Part shown: piece by piece, positions 6,052-6,392 of the stretch
Layout of the letters: each line of letters begins with the position of its first letter
How positions within the stretch are numbered: the stretch's first letter is position 1
DNA from: Ignavibacteriota bacterium
Lineage (GTDB): Bacteria; Bacteroidota; Ignavibacteria; Palsa-1295
Reading direction: 5' to 3'
DNA: 6,392 bases
NCBI GenBank assembly: GCA_025357895.1
Contig: JANYLL010000224.1
Span: 1-6,392, forward strand
Translations under genes and position numbers: made by a program
The notes under the pieces: generated by a model
The model's input: only the letters and a program-made list of their open reading frames with translations
Databases searched by the model: none
What the model was told of the DNA's origin: nothing

Positions 6052-6392
6052 TCCAATGCTCCTTTTTTCACAATATAGATATACCCTATGAAGAGTAATC
6101 CTATAAATAGAAACATTTCTCCGAGAGCAAAGGCTCCGATCTTATCAAATGTTACTGCCCAAGGGTAAAGAAAAACGATCTCAATATCGAAAATTATGAA
6201 GAGCATCGCCACCATGTAATACTTGACACTGACGCGGTCGCGCGTCGAGCCGATCGGCTTCATGCCCGACTCATACACAGATAGCTTTTCCTTATTCGGT
6301 CTGCGTGGACCGAGCCACTTCGATAAATTCGCCATGATGACGCCAAAGACTATGGCGACGAGCATCATTAGGGCTAACGGAATGTAGTTTGA
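6042..6392 (-). CDS. nuoA: NADH:quinone oxidoreductase subunit A, 5' partial
   Basis: NuoA is a small three-helix membrane subunit at the junction of the membrane and peripheral arms of complex I. The frame stays open to the window edge, giving 116 visible residues. The ATG at 6368 is probably internal, because the preceding residues NYIPLAL match the usual NuoA beginning. GPRRPNKEKLSVYESG at about 28-43 is the conserved first loop. In many homologues it reads YECG; here Ser42 replaces the Cys that corresponds to the mitochondrial ND3 loop cysteine. VSVKYYMVAMLFIIFDIEIVFLYPWA, which holds helix 2 and its conserved acidic residues, follows at about 55-80, and helix 3 is at about 90-108. The 3' end overlaps nuoB by 10 bases. 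Confidence 0.94.
   Translation of the reverse strand, partial: SNYIPLALMMLVAIVFGVIMANLSKWLGPRRPNKEKLSVYESGMKPIGSTRDRVSVKYYMVAMLFIIFDIEIVFLYPWAVTFDKIGAFALGEMFLFIGLLFIGYIYIVKKGALEWD
6059..6064 (-). promoter_or_regulatory. Shine-Dalgarno site of nuoB
   Basis: On the - strand the bases AAGGAG end 7 bases before the nuoB ATG, inside the last codons of nuoA. It supports the chosen nuoB start and reinitiation after nuoA. None of the other starts in the window has a comparable site. It also encodes Lys-Gly of NuoA, so the match could be partly fortuitous. Confidence 0.4.

Overview
The window looks like an ordinary bacterial chromosome segment of moderate G+C. It is densely packed with ten protein genes in three blocks, and I see no RNA gene, insertion sequence, prophage or CRISPR array. 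The best guess for the organism is a member of the Bacteroidota/Chlorobiota (FCB) group or a close relative such as a Kapabacteria/Ignavibacteria-like lineage. This is inference from three things: most starts lack a Shine-Dalgarno sequence; an exact TAnnTTTG promoter -7 element lies upstream of sdhC; and the CbpA-like J-protein plus CbpM-like pair resembles the Bacteroidota type. The sdhC/sdhD pair instead resembles the two-subunit anchors of Actinobacteria and Thermus/Deinococcus, so the assignment is not firm.

Block 1 (1-2850, + strand) starts inside an ftsX-like gene, the cell-division ABC permease. It continues with sdhC and sdhD, the membrane anchor of succinate dehydrogenase (complex II), and ends with a dnaJ/cbpA-type co-chaperone and its likely modulator cbpM. 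The catalytic genes sdhA and sdhB are not here.

Block 2 (2847-4864, - strand) holds nuoC and nuoD of NADH:quinone oxidoreductase (complex I), followed after 2 bases by a small heavy-metal-associated (HMA) domain protein. It converges on block 1, and the two stop codons share the palindrome TTAA.

Block 3 (4865-6392) contains nuoB and nuoA on the - strand, with nuoA running off the window. Between nuoB and nuoC lies a + strand gene for a DUF421 (YetF/YcaP-like) membrane protein. It separates nuoAB from nuoCD, and its stop lies one base from that of nuoB. A 145-base divergent intergenic region between nuoC and the DUF421 gene holds an imperfect inverted repeat and weak promoter-like elements.

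Functionally the window is dominated by respiratory-chain genes: the complex II anchor and the complex I peripheral/quinone-site subunits A-D. No clear undescribed system is visible. The most unusual features are of organisation: a complex I operon split by an antisense membrane-protein gene, an HMA gene tucked behind nuoD, and an sdhCD pair joined to chaperone genes instead of sdhAB.
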